The notes under the pieces are model-generated. The model saw only the letters and a list, made by a program, of their open reading frames with translations, was not told where the DNA came from and searched no databases. From positions 179,352-243,351 of the forward strand of contig ML769441.1 of assembly GCA_009733575.1 (NCBI GenBank): a stretch of 64,000 nt of DNA, in the 5' to 3' direction. The translations under genes and the position numbers were made by a program. How positions within the stretch are numbered: the stretch's first letter is position 1; each line of letters starts with the position of its first letter. Source of the stretch: Gymnopus androsaceus JB14. Its lineage: Eukaryota; Basidiomycota; Agaricomycetes; Agaricales; Omphalotaceae. Positions 34,357-46,393 of the stretch are shown piece after piece.

Positions 34357-37300
34357 TCAGGTATTACTCCCCAACCACGACCCTCCCGCTCGACGCGACG
34401 ATTCCGCTTCCTCCACCTCTCTCTCAAATTCATCCTCATTGATATCATCCCTCAGATCTCCTTCCCACAATTCCGAATCCTCCGAATCCTCCCCATCGTC
34501 ATCCGAGTCCCCATTGCCACGCTCCTCGTCTGCCGTTTCATCACGTAGACCATCCAGCTTCTGTCTTCTCTTCCTCTGCTTCGGATAGGATAGAGAGAGG
34601 TCGCCAGAGACTGTTGGATAAAGCCTTGCTTCTTCGCATACGCTCGTAATCCTTCTTGTAGCCTTGGATCTTCCACTCCCCTATTTTCTGTCCAACTCTG
34701 CCACCAATCATCCCTCTTTCGCAGGCTTTCAATAGTCCGGTCCATCTCCTGCTTGACTAGTCAAACTTCTTCAAGCACATGCCTCATGCGAGCACAGCTC
34801 CTGCACCACTCCGCTCTGAGGATCTCATTACCTTCATCGGCCCCATCCTCGATTGACATTGGAATCCCAGTCCAGATCCACGACAACAGCTTTCTTCCCT
34901 CTCCCGTACCAGTCCAACGTGGTGCTGCCTCGCCTGCTTTACGACTTGGATGCTCATCAATACCGAGCCGTACATCTGTCTGCAAGTCTACACCGGTTTC
35001 ACTGTCATTAGCCTCCGGGTACTGTTCTGCAGGTTCCCGAGACTATACTTGTTGGCTCCTTGGCGTCCTGGCCTCTTCTTATCCAACGCTTGATCATGAT
35101 AGGAGCGCACGTCCTCGTCTTGAAGCACCCGTAGAACGTTCTCCCAAGCCCCTGGCCCAATCAACTTCACCTTGGCTTCTCGAGAGTGACGGTATTTCCG
35201 CATGAATCCTTTCATACGTTCCACTACACGGTCTACAACTGCCCGAGATCTCATATTATCCCGCTGGCCCCATATATTCTGCTTCTTGAAATGAAACATT
35301 TGGCTTTTGACACGAAGGGAATGCTGTATGTTCTGAAGGGCGTCGTGGCAACAGGGCAGTCCTCAATCAATCCTCGAGATCAACCAAACCAGCAACGCAG
35401 ATGTTTTCCCTGCGACTCCTGTCAATTTCGGATGGGAGCCAGAGCGAGACGTCTTCAATTCGTGTCTGTTCCGAAGCAGAGCCCCCAAGGTCGGCGCCGC
35501 TCTCAGCCATGTACTGCAACAGTCCTGGCATGTATCTCGAACGTAGGCGCTCGTAAGAATCGATCTTTTCACGAAGGACTTCGCGCCGTTCGTTAACGAT
35601 GCCCAGGTTATGCGGATTGACCTTCTTTTGTTGAGCCACAAACGTACGCAAATCGTACCTGCAAATACTTATTAGTTTGCGAGTTAGTTGAGGAAGGAAA
35701 TGTTGAACGTACTGGTCATCTTCGAGGCTCATACCAAGCGCTATCACCGCGGGTGCACTCATCGCCCTATTCACCTCACCCCCAGCACCTTTACTGATCT
35801 CCCTTGCCTTATCCTCTTCCTCCAGCTCCCGCAAAGCTTCATCTTCGCTCAAAACTGGTAATATATATTAGTTAAAGACTCTGTATGTTGGCAAATCATG
35901 AGACTTACATTCATTCGGCAATGAGAATGGATTGACCAGTCCTTCGGTGTCCTTTTTAGGATGCGGCGCTGCTTCCCAAACGCAAAACGAGCTCTTCCCA
36001 TTCCTCCACCAGATCTGCTGGGAGTCCGGCAGTCCAGCCCTCATGAGCCTCGACCTGCTTCACGCATTCTTCCTCGGCATCTAAGCGTTTCTTCATCAAC
36101 ATCTTACCTGAAATTTTTCACTAGTTAGCAATGAAGTATGGTGCGAAATGCAAAGACTTACCATGGCCGGCGTATTTCAGCCAGTTCCAGAACCCGAAGT
36201 TGTCATCAAGCACAAGTAGTCTGGTCGCCGGTGCCATCGGTTTTGTGGAATTTGCCAGAGGATTGTGGAAAGCCCAGATTCTCTCCGGACCCTCTGCATC
36301 CGTCGACCCGACACCAGGAATAATGTTGAGGGAATACTCTTCATGATTCAACTGCCCATGTCCAGGCTCATGAAATTTCGGTATTGCCGGTACCGCCGTA
36401 AATGTGGAGGGTGGTTTGATCTCTTCCGGCCATAGTTTCTTCATACGTGATTCCAGGTTTACGAACCATTGACAGGCAATATCGTAGCTGATAAGAATGT
36501 CGTCAACGCCTACAAACTCTCGTAGGGCGATACCGAATGTATAGTCCATATTTCCATATCTAAGTCGCTATCAGATTCAACAAGTAACGAGCAAGCAAAC
36601 AGGTCTTACCGTTCACCCTTCTCTAAATTCCCTACTGCAGTAATCATGTCCGTTCGGGCACAGGAGACTGCACCAACACCTGTGTAGCGTAGACCTCGAC
36701 TATACTTGGTCGCCGCTTTAGCCAATGCCGCAAATCCTACGCAGGTGCTGATCTACAAAAGGGTGAAAACTGCGTGAGAAGAGAGACAATGATGCACGGT
36801 TATTCGATACTCACGTCCTCATCGTGCATTCTAGTTTTGATGTATCTCTCATAACCCTTCCTCTCTACAAAGTACGCACATCCGATCCCCATTCCCGGGT
36901 CCCTCGTCCAGCTTGACACCAGTTGATTCTTCAAGCGAAAGTTCGCGTCCATTGCAATCATAGCACGATACAGAAACCTATTCATTCAGATAAGTTAGCT
37001 GATTACTTTAAATGAGAATGTGAAGAAAGGTACTTACCGGTCTTGCGGAGGAGCATCAAGGTAATCATGCGGGAGGTTTATTCCGGGACGAGGGCAAGAG
37101 GGGCATTTAATCGCGAGTTCTGCGGGTTTTGTGTCTTCGACACGTCTGGGATTAGGATCGTGACCCCTTCCTCCCCGTTTCAACATGTGGAGGTGCCTCC
37201 ACTGGCTCAGCATTAGCTTGAGTGCAGGATACCGCCACATGGGGGGAGCCAACCCGCAATTATCATCCAGTCGTTCCATCGTCTGATAGAAGCCCAGAGT

Positions 37301-38345
37301 CGATCCTTTGCTCGTCAAGGAGTGAAGATGAATAAAGTCGAGGTATCGGAATGTAGCACAGGTCTGGATAACATCCTGCGTCGCAGGGTAAAGTCTAAAT
37401 CGTAATAGTTGAATGTCGTGGAGCTCGGCACGCTCGCATCCACAAAAGTAAAGTGACAGTCGGTGTGGGCCCGTGGTGTCCATCACGAGGAAGTTTTGGT
37501 GGCATCGGAGGGGATTACTACACTGAGTTGTCGTATGGTTTAGTTGAACGGTTAGGCCTAGTTTCGCGAGAGATGTCTTCGTGAAGAAGTCGCCGTTCCA
37601 TCTCTACATTAATTCGTCAGAATGAAGTCTACTATGAAACGAATCAAGCATACCTCCACACGATGGAAGGGGTCCCTGGAATGCTGCTCTGTGCAGCACG
37701 ATGAACAAACGAGATAAGGACTGAAGCAGTCCATGCAACGAAACTCGGCTGTACCAGGCGATTTCCCTCGAGCCGCGCAGTCCGGACACACCGTAATACT
37801 GGGTACGTCTCCTCGACCATCAGCCCGGATGAGCTCGTCTAGGTAATGGGTACGGTGCTTTTCCAACCATACGAGGTTGATTCGTCTCTGTAGAAGCAAA
37901 CAATTGAGTAATTGAGTATAAAAGAAAAAGTAGAATTCGTACCGATTTTTTGCTGCGTTTCTTCTTTGACTTGGGTAATGAGGCGCTCAGAGGAATGGAA
38001 AGATCATCATACATCTCTTGAGCACGACCTGGCATTGAATCGAGTCCATAGTGCCCAATTTCATCCGCACTCCAGCGCTGTTTTCCAGTCCAAGCGATCC
38101 TGCCTTTCTGTGGTGATCTTTGGGACGCCACAGGAGCTCCATGAGAGTTAATTCTACCATCCCTTGAATGAACAACCTCAAAATCCTCCTCCACACGTAC
38201 GCGGTCGTTCGTTTGATGACTGACTTTAGTTTTGGCGCGTTTCAATCCGGTGTTCGAGCCTGCACCTCTATCTGTTATCCGGAACGCTTGAATGGTGGCT
38301 ATATCCCATGTTAGCAAATGCTTCAGCAGGGCTAGATCCCAACCA
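34357..38345 (-). pseudogene. KDZ-family transposase, copy 1 (minus strand)
   Basis: Almost the whole transposase is readable over about a dozen exons. The CxC2 cysteine cluster (CPDC...FRCMDC...CSSCC, 37850-37690) is followed by RWNGDFF. The core has FLVMDTTGPH (about 37490), the CPSCPRPGINLP segment (about 37090), YDIACQWFVN (about 36480), a FHEPGHG motif (about 36375) and GPERIWAFHNPLAN (about 36280). The acidic C-terminus ends at TGA 34357. KDZ enzymes are DDE-type cut-and-paste transposases with TET/JBP or SUMO-protease partners in some fungi; no such partner is here. It is dead: TGA codons at 35367-35369 and 34761-34763 where copy 2 has Arg, and a one-base shift at about 35985. The N-terminal start is not resolved (no ATG near 38345). 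Confidence 0.9.
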
Positions 38346-38780
38346 GCCACTTTACGGTAAATGCCTAGGAAGGGTTATATCCATTGAGCCATTTACTACC
38401 AAAGTGGAGTGAGGGATTTAACCCTACACGCGAGATACACCGTCGGCACGGTGTGTCATCACGTCGGGAGTACGTGCTGACAAAGCAATCAACGAAGAGC
38501 CAGTGACCGCCCCAATAGACGCTGGAATAAAATGTCACTTCAGGGTTTCGAACCCTGAGCCTAACCGTTACTCCAGCGCTTATGCATCAATAAGCGCCAC
38601 TCGATCCCGTTAACCACTTGTCCAAGCAGTTCATAGTTCTCTCAGTTAATAATCCGAGTATGTAGCGTTCCAACATTCAATACATAGAATAATAATTTAA
38701 TATAAAAAGATGTAAAAACGAAATTGTTCAGCGGCATACTACATGCAAGAAAGAGTACAAAATAGAGACAGTCCGTGGTA
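38346..38780. other. Spacer with a tRNA-like (SINE-head-like) segment on the minus strand
   Basis: At about 38515-38640, minus strand, TGGACAAGTGG resembles a Pol III A box and GGTTCGAAACC is a perfect B box. They are farther apart than in a simple tRNA, and a GCGCTTATTGATGCATAAGCGC hairpin lies between. A normal cloverleaf does not form. A tRNA-derived SINE head or a decayed tRNA with an insertion fits best. Confidence 0.4.
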
Positions 38781-41278
38781 CTATTTTAGCTTCCCGAATA
38801 CATAGATGACCTCGTCAAACACTTCGTCAAGTTTGCCGAGCTCCGCCTTGCGCTTCTGCCCGCTACACCCCGTTTTCGATGAATTCTCCATTGGCAAAGC
38901 ATAAACAGCCTTTGCCCACCAAGCTAAAGCACTGATCACACTGACTATCCCATTCGGACCACTAATTTTGAGCCCCTTCCAGTCCACTGTTGCAGGCTTA
39001 GACAAACTAATAAATTTATCGTCCAACGCTTCCCTTCCATCTGGCTGCTTAGATCTCCACCACCCAGAAAATACGTCGGCAAAGCCTGGAAGAGTCACCG
39101 CAGGGCGGAAGGTCCCTGAACGTGCATAGCTGATCCATGTTCCCACCTCCTTTGGCCTTCCATCTGTTGGGAGCCTTGAGAGGCCCTTTGACAAGGCCAC
39201 AAACCCAGCCGCCCGGTCAACATCCAACCATGCCTCAACAACCGCCTTCCAGCGTCCATCACCTTCCACCCATGAGCACAAGGCTAAAGTATTCTTGACA
39301 TAGGCCGGAGCATCTTCTGGAACAGTTGGCATAAGTGTACCCTGTCTCCCATTTGGTGCGGACTCAGCATTTGGTGCTGCTTGCTTCGACCCAGATGCCG
39401 CATTCTGCTTGTTGCCACCACGTTTTTTCCGAGTCGCCTCCGAATTTGTAGTCAGCTGGTTAATGTGTTTGGTCTTCACCCTAGCAGTAGCGCCTCCTTC
39501 AGTCGGATGCGTTCTGGACTTCTTGGTAGATGCAACCTCCGTTCCAGCTACCAAACGCTTCCTCTTTGTGCAGCTCGAACTTGTGGAGCCCGACACTTCT
39601 TTGACATCCATATCGTCGCCGTCCACAGACAAACGTTGAGCAGCAGGTGACGTCGGAATAACCAAGTTCCCATATGTAGGGGAAGAACTCGGAACCAAGG
39701 GAGGAGATATGGGGGGTGTTACATTGCGGGATGGCATGTTATGACTACCACCGGCACGAGCAGGGAGGCGTTTAATAGGTCGAGCAGCAGGTCGATTAGC
39801 AGGAACACCAGTAAGTTGACGGACAGGTTGAGCGGCAGGAATGCTAGTAGATTGAGGGGCACGTTGAACAGCAGGAACGCTTGTGGGTCGAGGGACAGGT
39901 TGAGCGGCAGGAACGCCCTGCGAGGGACCAGGAGACGACAATTTAGAGAGATCAGCAGGCGTCGCCGATGCAGTGCCAAGGCTGGAAAGCTTGGTTGAGC
40001 TGGGGACCTGAGAAGTACCTGCTGAGCTTGACAGTGGTCTCTCATCAGCTCCATCCTTCGCAACAGACGTGGTCTGGCCTGCTCCTGCATCCTCCGTTGG
40101 CAAAGCCCGTGCCTGACACTCCTCCACCGCTGGAAGTAGTCAGACCACTACAATAGGTCGCAAACTTTTAGGACTTACAGTAAACCTTCTGAACAAAACC
40201 CTTGATTGCTGGACGAATTTTTTCTTTGAACGCCCCCCGCTCAGATTCACCAAAATGCATGCCATTGGGTCCAGGTGTTTTGCCTGCGTAGTGACTATAA
40301 CATTTCTTAATGAAATCATGAAGCGAATGAACCAAGATCACTTACGATAGGATTATTGGTTTACCATTGTTTCTTGGTTCGGGTGCCGCAGTCCATAGCC
40401 CGCAGACGCCTCCAGTCAATTCCGAAATAACATCGAGAAAAGGTTGAGCGAATTCGGCTAGATTGTCCATGCATCTAGAGCAAGAGCAGAAGAATGAGCA
40501 CGAGCAATCAACGGAGGGAAACCACTCACTGCTGTCGGAACTGCGGTGTCTTTGTAGCGGATTGTCCCTTTGTAACAGCAGCGTACAGTTCAGACTTCTG
40601 AGCGAGATCGAGCTCCGCTAATTCCTTCCATTCCATCTGTTCCGACATGTCTAACTTCTCAAATTCAGTCTTGCACAGCGCTTGATAGCTTGTCAAAACC
40701 CCGTTGGACTTCTTCTTGGTCGATTCCCCCTCGCTGTTGTTGTGATCCTCCGTATCCACCTCAGCCTTTCCCTTTCCCTTCTTGCTCCTCTGCGTCTTCT
40801 TCTTGGGCTTTTCGTTGTCGTTGTCATCGTCCTGCTCCTCCTTTAACGCTTTCACAGTCTCCTTGTTCTCCTGCGCCCAAAAAAAGTGTGCAGTGAGGCG
40901 ACGTGGTTTGACCACGCCAGCGAGACGTGCGCGTAGATAAGCCCTGTTTGCGAGCTTTTCTTTGGCAGTATAGATCAAACTTGGTCCATTGCCTGTGCCC
41001 ATAGGTTGCTGCTTGTGGTGCCTCTTCAGCCAGCGTCGAATTTGCTGAAGGATCGTGGTCAATACGTTATTTGACACGATCCCGTGCTCACTTACCTCAC
41101 CGCGCTTCTTTTCCTTCTCGGCACGGTCCACCCGCTCCTGCCAGGCCTTCTCATACTCTTCCGACCCCTCATCTGGCAGAGGTTCCTCAGGTGCGACCAC
41201 ACTATCATCCACAGAGCTCAAATGCTCCACAGAGGGCTCATCCTCTCCCAGAGACTCCGGAAATCGATTCAGATACAT
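38781..41278 (-). CDS. Large Ser/Pro- and Lys-rich protein of unknown function, five exons
   Basis: Exons 41096-41278, 40530-41044, 40346-40474, 40179-40294 and 38781-40129 join with consistent phases to about 763 residues. The order is: an acidic N-terminus; a QIRRWLKRHH block with a conserved-looking RLTAHFFWAQ segment; a Lys/Glu-rich, nuclear-type stretch (KKKTQRSKKGKGKA, about residue 145); CMDNLAEFAQPFLDVI; a long low-complexity region of repeated PAAQPV-type pentapeptides; KRKR nuclear-signal-like sites; and a C-terminal folded part (VEAWLDVDRAAGF, ISALAWWAKAVY). I know this layout as a family expanded in mushroom genomes near transposons, but no function is established that I can name. 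The start is the first ATG in frame (41278). It is intact, unlike its mobile neighbours. Confidence 0.7.
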
Positions 41279-41702
41279 GCATATTGTTGTCAAAACATAC
41301 GCCTCGCGATCAATATCGGTTTTTGTTTGTTATAGCCAGCCAACCTTGGGTGGATGAATTTCAGCCGCATTCCTGTATAACAACCGGGATTGACCATTGT
41401 GCAAGTATGGACAAGAGACTTGATTTTGGAGCGCAAGAAACAGAAGTTCAAGGTAAAAGGGGTTCTTTCCGTATTGGCCTACATATGGCTGTATCCTTTA
41501 ACTATGGCTACTCCTTCTTGGCTGGCTAAATACAGGGTTGTATCCCTCAAATGTTTTCCGCTGGAGCTATCTCTATCATCTAGGGTTATCTCCCCAATGT
41601 GCACAATACGGATTTTTCCCTGTCGCACGATCCTCCGGCAAAACTGCTCATAATTCCGTGATTATGGCAATATGAATCTCTACTTTTTTCCATCATCTCT
41701 TT

Positions 41703-42453
41703 ATGGCAAACCCAGCTCATGGTCAGTTTGAATTTCACAGTGGTGAGTTCTTCGTGTGTCCCCCTCTTATCTTTCTTTTTAACGACGAGTAGGCACCACG
41801 ACAATTGAAGTCTCTATCGAGGGTAGGCTTTATGCTCTCAATAATCTTTTCGACAATGACCACTAACATTTCCCATCAGATGCCATAACCACTACTATCA
41901 TTCGAAATCGGTTCTCCCTACACATCCCTGAATCGAGCCCCCGATTTCTATCTAGCACAGCTCCCGGCTCTGAGCCATTGGTCCCTCAAACTCGTCACAC
42001 TAGCACTCAGACCGATCCAGATCCATCATCGAGCATTGCGGCTACGTTGCTTGGACACAACCCGTACCCCAGGAGTATACTAGAGCCTAGGTTCCAGTTC
42101 AAGCCTAATTCGAAGGTTTACGGACAATCCGTCTATGTCATTTATGCCGGGGCTCGTGTCGGTATCTATGCGGGCAACTGGTGAGACGTTATCCCCAATT
42201 GTCATCGAATAACGTGCCGCTCATAATATCATCCAAACATAGGTGTGATGAAGTTCAGCCTTATGTTGAAGGAATACCCGGGGTGCATTTCGAGCCATTC
42301 GCCACGTATGAAGCTGCGCTGGAAGCTTATACGGATGCCTATAACCGTGAACAATACTTGCCTGAGCTTAAGATAGTGGAACATCCCAATCTGGAAGAGG
42401 TTAGAAGGATTCATGATGCTAGGCTTGCCCGTCGCGCGCTTCAAAATAACTAA
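41703..42453 (+). CDS. Protein with RNase H1 N-terminal / viroplasmin-like domain
   Basis: Exons 41703-41742, 41793-41822, 41880-42180 and 42243-42453 give 193 residues with consistent phases. The first 100 residues are a Ser/Pro/Thr-rich leader. The C-terminal part (about residues 110-175) reads VYVIYAGARVGIYAGNW, C, VQPYVEGIPGVHFEPFATYEAALEAYTDAY. This matches the small fold found at the N-terminus of eukaryotic RNase H1 (hybrid-binding domain), where it grips RNA-DNA hybrids, and in plant pararetrovirus inclusion proteins, after which the Pfam family is named. There is no RNase H catalytic domain, so this is a stand-alone domain protein, as is frequent in basidiomycetes. The role is unknown; hybrid or retroelement-nucleic-acid binding is an inference. 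Confidence 0.75.
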
Positions 42454-42660
42454 TCTCCAGTTGTGATACTTTTACTTGCAATACTACTTTGGCACTGCAT
42501 GCATTCACTGCTCTCACATTGTGTGATTCATTGAAAGATAGTGTAGATTGCCAAGCGTGGCAATTTTTATCCAGAGCGAGACAAAAAAAATTTTGTAGCT
42601 CGGCAATAACACTATAAAAATTCTTAGGGAAGTCATCCTTTTTTCCATACCTCATCTACC
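42454..42660. other. Short intergenic region
   Basis: Shared 3' flank of the genes on either side; nothing else seen. Confidence 0.4.
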
Positions 42661-43413
42661 CTACCATGTGTAAATCCTGCCATTCCTTGCCTGGAAGGTG
42701 AGCTTCGAATGTCTTCTTTTCTCAATGCCAATTAAACCCCCACCGTTAGTCACAGTAGCCCTCGCTGGCGCGGACCTGATTTGGAACAATTTGAACGACT
42801 CTGGGGCATGCCCTCCATGAACCGTAAGTCTGCAAGTCCTCTTCCATGTTTTCGGCGTTGAACCGAATATTAGCTCTCGAGGGCAAAACCGATAAACATG
42901 TAGCGGGCCCCACCACTCTTCAAGCTGGCGAAAAGTGCGTTTTATGTTCTCTCGCCATTTTTTCTCGCAATAACTAACAAATCCCGTAGATTTATCAATG
43001 TAGACATACTTCCATCCCAAAAGCCAAAACCAAAGCTGTAGTTGTATATGTGTAGTCCAGTAGTCTCTGCAATTTTCCGCAATATAAAACCCCCACTTCT
43101 TCAGCTTGAACCAGTCATATAAGCGATCTGAGCTTTCGCTCTGTCTGTGTTTGTGACCGGAGCTTTCCATCTGGCTTTCCGTTTGGGACCTGAGCTTGCT
43201 TCCTGCAGCGCAAGTGTTCCGGCCAGCCTTCTGTGCGGATTTATTTGAGCATAGATGGATTGCAAAAGGTTGTGTCAAGAAGCTTGGACAGCGAGATGTC
43301 GGGAGGACCTCCACGCTGTCGCATACATTGGACTGCCGCGAAGATACAGATCTTAAATTTGATTTGCATATCTTTCTGATCTTCAATTTGAGGTGGCAGG
43401 CATCCGCCTGCAA
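42661..43413 (-). CDS. Uncharacterised intronless open frame
   Basis: A 250-codon frame without stops, ending at 42661; an internal ATG at about residue 83 (MESSGHKHRQ) is the more likely start because the following part is compositionally coherent. That part is rich in Trp, Tyr, Lys and Arg (for example KKWGFYIAEN and EEWWGPLHVYRFCPREL). No domain is recognised. It lies antisense between two plus-strand genes, and the lack of introns is unusual here. It could be a chance frame. Confidence 0.3.
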   Translation of the reverse strand: MQADACHLKLKIRKICKSNLRSVSSRQSNVCDSVEVLPTSRCPSFLTQPFAIHLCSNKSAQKAGRNTCAAGSKLRSQTESQMESSGHKHRQSESSDRLYDWFKLKKWGFYIAENCRDYWTTHIQLQLWFWLLGWKYVYIDKSTGFVSYCEKKWRENIKRTFRQLEEWWGPLHVYRFCPRELIFGSTPKTWKRTCRLTVHGGHAPESFKLFQIRSAPARATVTNGGGLIGIEKRRHSKLTFQARNGRIYTW

Positions 43414-43461
43414 TTGAATAGCACTGCACGCTTCATCTGCTCCTCAGTCCTATCTCCCACT

Positions 43462-43928
43462 ATGATTCACCAGCTAACGCCGTCGTCTGAAAGCGAAAAG
43501 TTCACAAACAAAGATATCCTAGCTTACTTTCATGAACATGAGATAAACAGGAACGCTGGTGAATCAGATGAGTAAGTTCAATGTTTTCGTTGTCAAATTA
43601 GCTAGCTCAGATCATACCAGGGCATTGATTACCAGCCTAGCGAAGTCAAAATCTATCCAAGTCACGCCGAAAGAGCATCAGCAAATTATGAAGTATGCCT
43701 TGTATAGGCAATCCAAGCAGTGAGGATGTTTCTTCTCATTCGATAGAAAAAACTGACGTGAACTGCAGGCAACAACCAGTTAGAGCTGTTGAGACAACAG
43801 AGATAGTTGAGTCGGAAGAGGATGATGCCTGGGAGTGGGATGCGAAGGAGAAAAGGGTTCGGTTGCTTGAGAGGTGTACGCTTACAGGAAAGTTCGTATG
43901 GAATGGCAAATACAGTGATTCACAGTAA
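43462..43928 (+). CDS. Small acidic protein, unknown
   Basis: Three exons (43462-43571, 43621-43692, 43769-43928) give 113 residues with exact phases and good splice sites (GTAAGT with CATACCAG; GTATGC with CTGCAG). It has an N-terminal FTNKDILAYFHEHEIN helix, a middle ALITSLAKSKSIQVTP and a C-terminal acidic then basic segment (VESEEDDAWEWDAKEKRVR). No known domain. It is the first of two small plus-strand genes that share intron style and size. Confidence 0.55.
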
Positions 43929-44162
43929 GCAGTCTAATTTTTGTTATCAATAAGTATACACAACTTAAGCTACGCTGCCCTCTTAGAGATAATCGAGCTT
44001 GAATATTTGTATTGTACTTTTAATGTATTCAAGAATCATTCGCATTTCGCAGCTTCTCCGAGGCTCGGTGTTCCAAAGAGTAGAATGAAACTTTCATCCA
44101 TCCAGCCGGTTAAAAAGACTGCGGCATTTGCTTGATTACTTGCCCCTTGCAATTCACTCAAC

Positions 44163-44965
44163 ATGACAAACGCCCTCCTGGGTCTGAAGACTTGGCACTT
44201 CGACGGTGAATACCGTACTGCTCAATAGTACATATCTTTCCTATTTATTGGTACCCTTCAGCTGATTTCCCCGAAAGTCCCAGAGATCCAAATGGCATTC
44301 TCGTTCCTCCGCTGGATGTTTTGGACTATGTCGACCTCCAGTGTGAACATATCTCACCGCCACGTATATTCAGAGAGCCAGATGCTCCCGAGCAAATCTA
44401 CGCAGTCTGTGCTGAACGTAGAGCGTGCAGATGTGACTATCTGAGTATGTATCCAGCCTCTTCATTGAAAAAATACTTACTGACTGTATATACAAATAGT
44501 CTGCATTTCTGATATTTATCATAGGGTCCGGGTGCTTGGAGACAAAGGATCATACGGCAGACTGTCTTCCTCTCCTCGGGACCTGCTTGCATTGAGAACT
44601 TGGCATCTTGATGGTGAATACCTCGCTCGATAGTAGGTTTACTGCAATATTGAGCAGAAAGATCCACTGACTCGTAGAAGCCCTAGGGATGCTAACGGAG
44701 ACCCCGTTCCTCCACTGGATATCCTCGCTCACGAGCAACTCCAGTGCAAGCACATTTGCACCCCGCGCATCTTCACTGATCCCAATGTCCCGGAACAGGT
44801 TTACGCAGTTTGTGCTGGACAAACCAGAGCTTTCAGATGCGACTATCTAAGTATGTCTCACTGTTATTTCAATCGTTCCACGTCCAGCGATCTCACTCTG
44901 TTGCAGTCTGTGTCTCTGATATCTATTTAAGAGTTAACCTTCTTGGAGATTGGCTTGGGGTCTGA
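44163..44965 (+). CDS. Internally duplicated Cys/His protein (possible GRF-like zinc motif)
   Basis: Five exons (44163-44205, 44262-44444, 44500-44613, 44662-44850, 44907-44965) give 195 residues ending at TGA. All introns are phase 1. The protein is two copies of one unit: LxTWHxD, then SPRDxNG, VPPLDxL, LQCxHI, PRIF, PEQxYAVCA, CDYL, IC and SDIYxRV. In each unit C-x-H, then C, then C-x-C or C could bind one zinc ion. The PEQxYAVC...CDYL spacing recalls GRF zinc fingers (NPGRxFYxC...CxFFxW). That link is inference. The acceptor before exon 4 (AGCAGAAAG) is poor, but it is the one that keeps the frame. Confidence 0.6.
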
Positions 44966-45074
44966 GGCCGATATGTGTAGTTTAAACTGAACAATTAAAA
45001 TTGCGATACAAAACTCAGAACACAATTTCTATTTTGAATTTGAATTTGCGAGTGGTAGTAGTCTGCGAGGGAGC

Positions 45075-45082
45075 AAAAAAAA
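45075..45082 (-). terminator. Pol III terminator T-run
   Basis: Eight T on the minus strand, 11 bases after the tRNA-like gene, as expected for an RNA polymerase III terminator. Confidence 0.6.
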
Positions 45083-45093
45083 GCAATAATAGC

Positions 45094-45189
45094 TACCCCC
45101 AGCCAGAGTCGAACTGGCACCTACAACTGTTGCCATTACATAGATAATGTTTATAAAACCTGTGCGCTCTACCATTAAGCTATAGGGGC
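45094..45189 (-). tRNA. Intron-containing tRNA or tRNA-like gene
   Basis: 96 nt on the minus strand. The acceptor GCCCCTA pairs with TGGGGGT, the D-stem GCTT with GAGC, and there is a perfect T-arm GCCAG-TTCGACT-CTGGC. The discriminator base is A. The anticodon region holds an extra segment of about 25 nt with its own small hairpin (CATTATCTATGTAATG), in the position of a tRNA intron. The anticodon stem is imperfect, and the anticodon (TTT or TAT, depending on folding) cannot be fixed by eye. A Pol III terminator follows. It may be functional or slightly decayed. Confidence 0.6.
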
Positions 45190-45668
45190 ATTGAAAGCCT
45201 TCAGAATGGGCAGTACTATTGAGCATATAGCTCGTACATAACTAATACCAGAATATGCCCGCTTGCACACACTCACGGGCTTTTTTATTGCAGGCAATGC
45301 AGATTGTGAAGAAAAAGCACCACGAAGGACGCTACAAATATAAACAATGGTATGTAAAGGACGCCACAAATGTAAAGGACGCCATGCTTCCACACGGCAC
45401 CTCAAACTAACCAACTTCTGCTGGTTTTGCTTGTCCAAACACCATGGCACCTCAGACGAACCAACCTCTGCTGGTTTGTTTGTCTAAATAACTATTTGTC
45501 AACTCCTGTGTATCGAGGTAAATGAGTATACTTGCTATGTCTGACAGATGAACGCCAGAGCTAAACTCGTAACTTTCGACTTAATTGGTCTTCTCCTTGA
45601 TTCTCAATCAATAAGGTTCATGTTGATTGCAGAATCCAGTGGGACCTGATTCATTTGAAGTATCACTT
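45190..45668. other. No supported gene
   Basis: Non-coding. Between 45350 and 45480 short words recur: GGACGCCA(C/T) and CACGGCACCTCA / CATGGCACCTCAGACGAACCAAC with CTTCTGCTGG / CTCTGCTGG. Confidence 0.4.
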
Positions 45669-46393
45669 TGGAGGGTAACAGCATATCGGCCTTCAATGAC
45701 CTTGACGAGACAACTGGTGCTGAATGCCAACAGGAAATCAGCTTATTGACTCATTTGGTTGAACTAGTATATTCTGACTAATATAGATTTAAGAGGCTGA
45801 ATGACCCCACCGATCTACTTTGGACTGCAAGTGCTGGGGGTAATGTTATTAATATTGTTAATGTCTAAGACAAAGGTGATCGCTGAAATAAGTGCATGAA
45901 GAATTCAATTGAAAGGATCGATCACTAGTTACACTTTGACACACGTGTGGCTCTTTGGCTCTTGTTATACACCTTCATGTCTTTTACCTGTTCTTGCGTT
46001 GGACAAGATAGCAGCAACCTGAAGAGATACTTCCAGATTTGGAGGGTATCAGCATATCGGCCTTCAACGATCTTGACGAGACAACTGGTGCTGAATGCCA
46101 ACAGGAAAGCAGCTTATTGACTCATTTGGTCGAACTAGTATATTCTGACTAATATAGATTTAAGAGGCTGACTGACCCCACCGATCTACTTTTGACTGCA
46201 AGTGCTGGGGGTAATGTTATTAATATTGTTAATGTCTAAGACAAAGGTGATTGCTGAAATAAGTGCATGAAGGATTCAATTGAAAGGATCGATCACTAGG
46301 TACGCTTTGACACATGTGTGGCTCTTTGGCTCTTGTTATATACCTTCATATCTTTTACCTGTTCAGCAGCAACCTGAAGTGATACTTCCAGAT
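45669..46393. repeat. Tandem duplication, two units of about 365 bp
   Basis: Units at about 45669-46035 and 46037-46393 are about 95% identical by eye and share TTGGAGGGTAACAGC/TTGGAGGGTATCAGC starts and the internal GTGCTGGGGGTAATG. The second unit ends where the next gene's reading begins, so the duplicated DNA may hold its promoter. Confidence 0.9.

Noticed and set aside
39381..40156. Plus-strand frames opposite the five-exon gene at 38781-41278
   Set aside because: Shadow frames of a low-complexity Ser/Pro/Ala-rich exon, without splice support.
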